The notes under the pieces are model-generated. The model made no database searches. It was not told where the DNA came from and worked only from the letters and a program-made list of their open reading frames with translations. Shown here in pieces: positions 63,730-64,000 of a stretch of DNA of 64,000 nucleotides; positions within the stretch are counted from its first letter, which is position 1, and the number at the start of each line of letters is the position of its first letter. The DNA comes from Paenibacillus sp. MSJ-34 (GTDB taxonomy: Bacteria > Bacillota > Bacilli > Paenibacillales > Paenibacillaceae), in the NCBI RefSeq assembly GCF_018918005.1, contig NZ_JAHLPR010000004.1:104793-168792 (forward strand), written 5' to 3'. A program made the translations under genes and the position numbers.

Positions 63730-64000
63730 AAAGCTTATAGATGATACTCCGGAGCCCGGGGAGACTTAGTCCGAGCAAGAAACGCAGCGCTCATAATGTT
63801 GTTAAATTTGAAACTTTTCAAATGTGAGTACGAATTCCTGCACTGGTGAGAAAAGCCTGCGATAATACAGGAATTTTCACACAAATCCCCCATGGCCTGA
63901 CGACCATCGCCATAAATGAAAATAGAGTTGCAAACTGTATCCGTTTTTGGGGTAATTAATATGGGCAGATCATAGGTCGAAAGCTTTTTGGTGTATCAAT
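63730..64000. other. window end, no gene recognised
   Basis: Two inverted repeats are seen: ATTTGAAA-CT-TTTCAAAT (63806-63823) and AATTCCTG (63833-63840) with CAGGAATT (63868-63875). No coding frame or transposase remnant could be supported. Confidence 0.4.

Overview
The window is bacterial chromosome from a low-GC-phylum, spore-former-type Firmicute, most likely the Paenibacillaceae (Paenibacillus or a close relative). I infer this from the gene families (SpsF/PseG/PseI sugar genes, long HPF next to secA and a prfB with programmed frameshift, argCJBDFGH, YesMN-type two-component regulators beside sugar ABC genes, caa3 oxidase with CtaG and CtaM), strong AGGAGG-type ribosome sites, frequent GTG/TTG starts, and small dispersed intergenic repeats. 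No tRNA, rRNA, CRISPR array or intact transposase was seen.

Layout. (1) 1-8085: a surface or flagellar glycan operon. It has a partial GNAT-like protein, a LuxC-type acyl-CoA reductase, an SpsF-type cytidylyltransferase, PseG, PseI, a sugar-nucleotide epimerase and PseC, and ends with the flagellin lysine methylase FliB. This points to flagellin decorated by pseudaminic-acid-like sugar and methylation. (2) 8143-14154: cspA, hpf, secA, prfB and a YitT-family membrane protein, with clear promoters and terminators. (3) 14174-22530: complete arginine operon argCJBDFGH behind an ArgR-like operator and a possible short leader peptide. (4) 22480-23970: about 1.5 kb without genes, holding three kinds of degenerate repeats. 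(5) 23972-34850: a YesM/YesN sensor-regulator pair, then a sugar ABC importer without ATPase, a GH3 beta-glucosidase and a glycogen-debranching-type glucosidase: a glucoside uptake and breakdown island. (6) 35227-40969: TrmB-type regulator, MscL with a zinc ribbon, lipid/diacylglycerol kinase, several small membrane or hypothetical proteins, an MFS transporter and a 59-residue small protein. (7) 41109-46860: caa3 cytochrome c oxidase operon ctaCDEF, then ctaG and ctaM, behind a CcpA-type cre site and a sigma-A promoter. (8) 47088-49457 (minus): ECF sigma factor, putative anti-sigma factor and a TPR exported protein. (9) 49587-53945: a YtrA-type GntR operon with ABC transporters and a 10-bp-arm inverted-repeat operator over the promoter; then a NatAB-like exporter. 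(10) 54015-63055: a TraB/GumN lipoprotein gene whose last ~100 bp and terminator occur a second time 7.95 kb downstream. Between the two copies sits a visibly AT-richer block: an OmpR-type regulator, a frameshifted histidine kinase, an ABC-2 transporter (ATPase and two permeases), gene remnants, a small secreted protein, a second two-component system and a SHOCT-domain protein. (11) 63050-63730 (minus): a mazEF toxin-antitoxin pair with a palindromic operator.

The most unusual features are the self-repairing architecture of region 10 (recombination between the repeats would delete the whole regulator/transporter block yet leave traB intact), the possible arginine leader peptide in front of argC, the LuxC reductase inside a nonulosonic acid/flagellin-modification operon, and the operator/regulator pairs at 49.6 kb and 59.6 kb. 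No feature here is proven to be a new system; each is stated with the check that would decide it.
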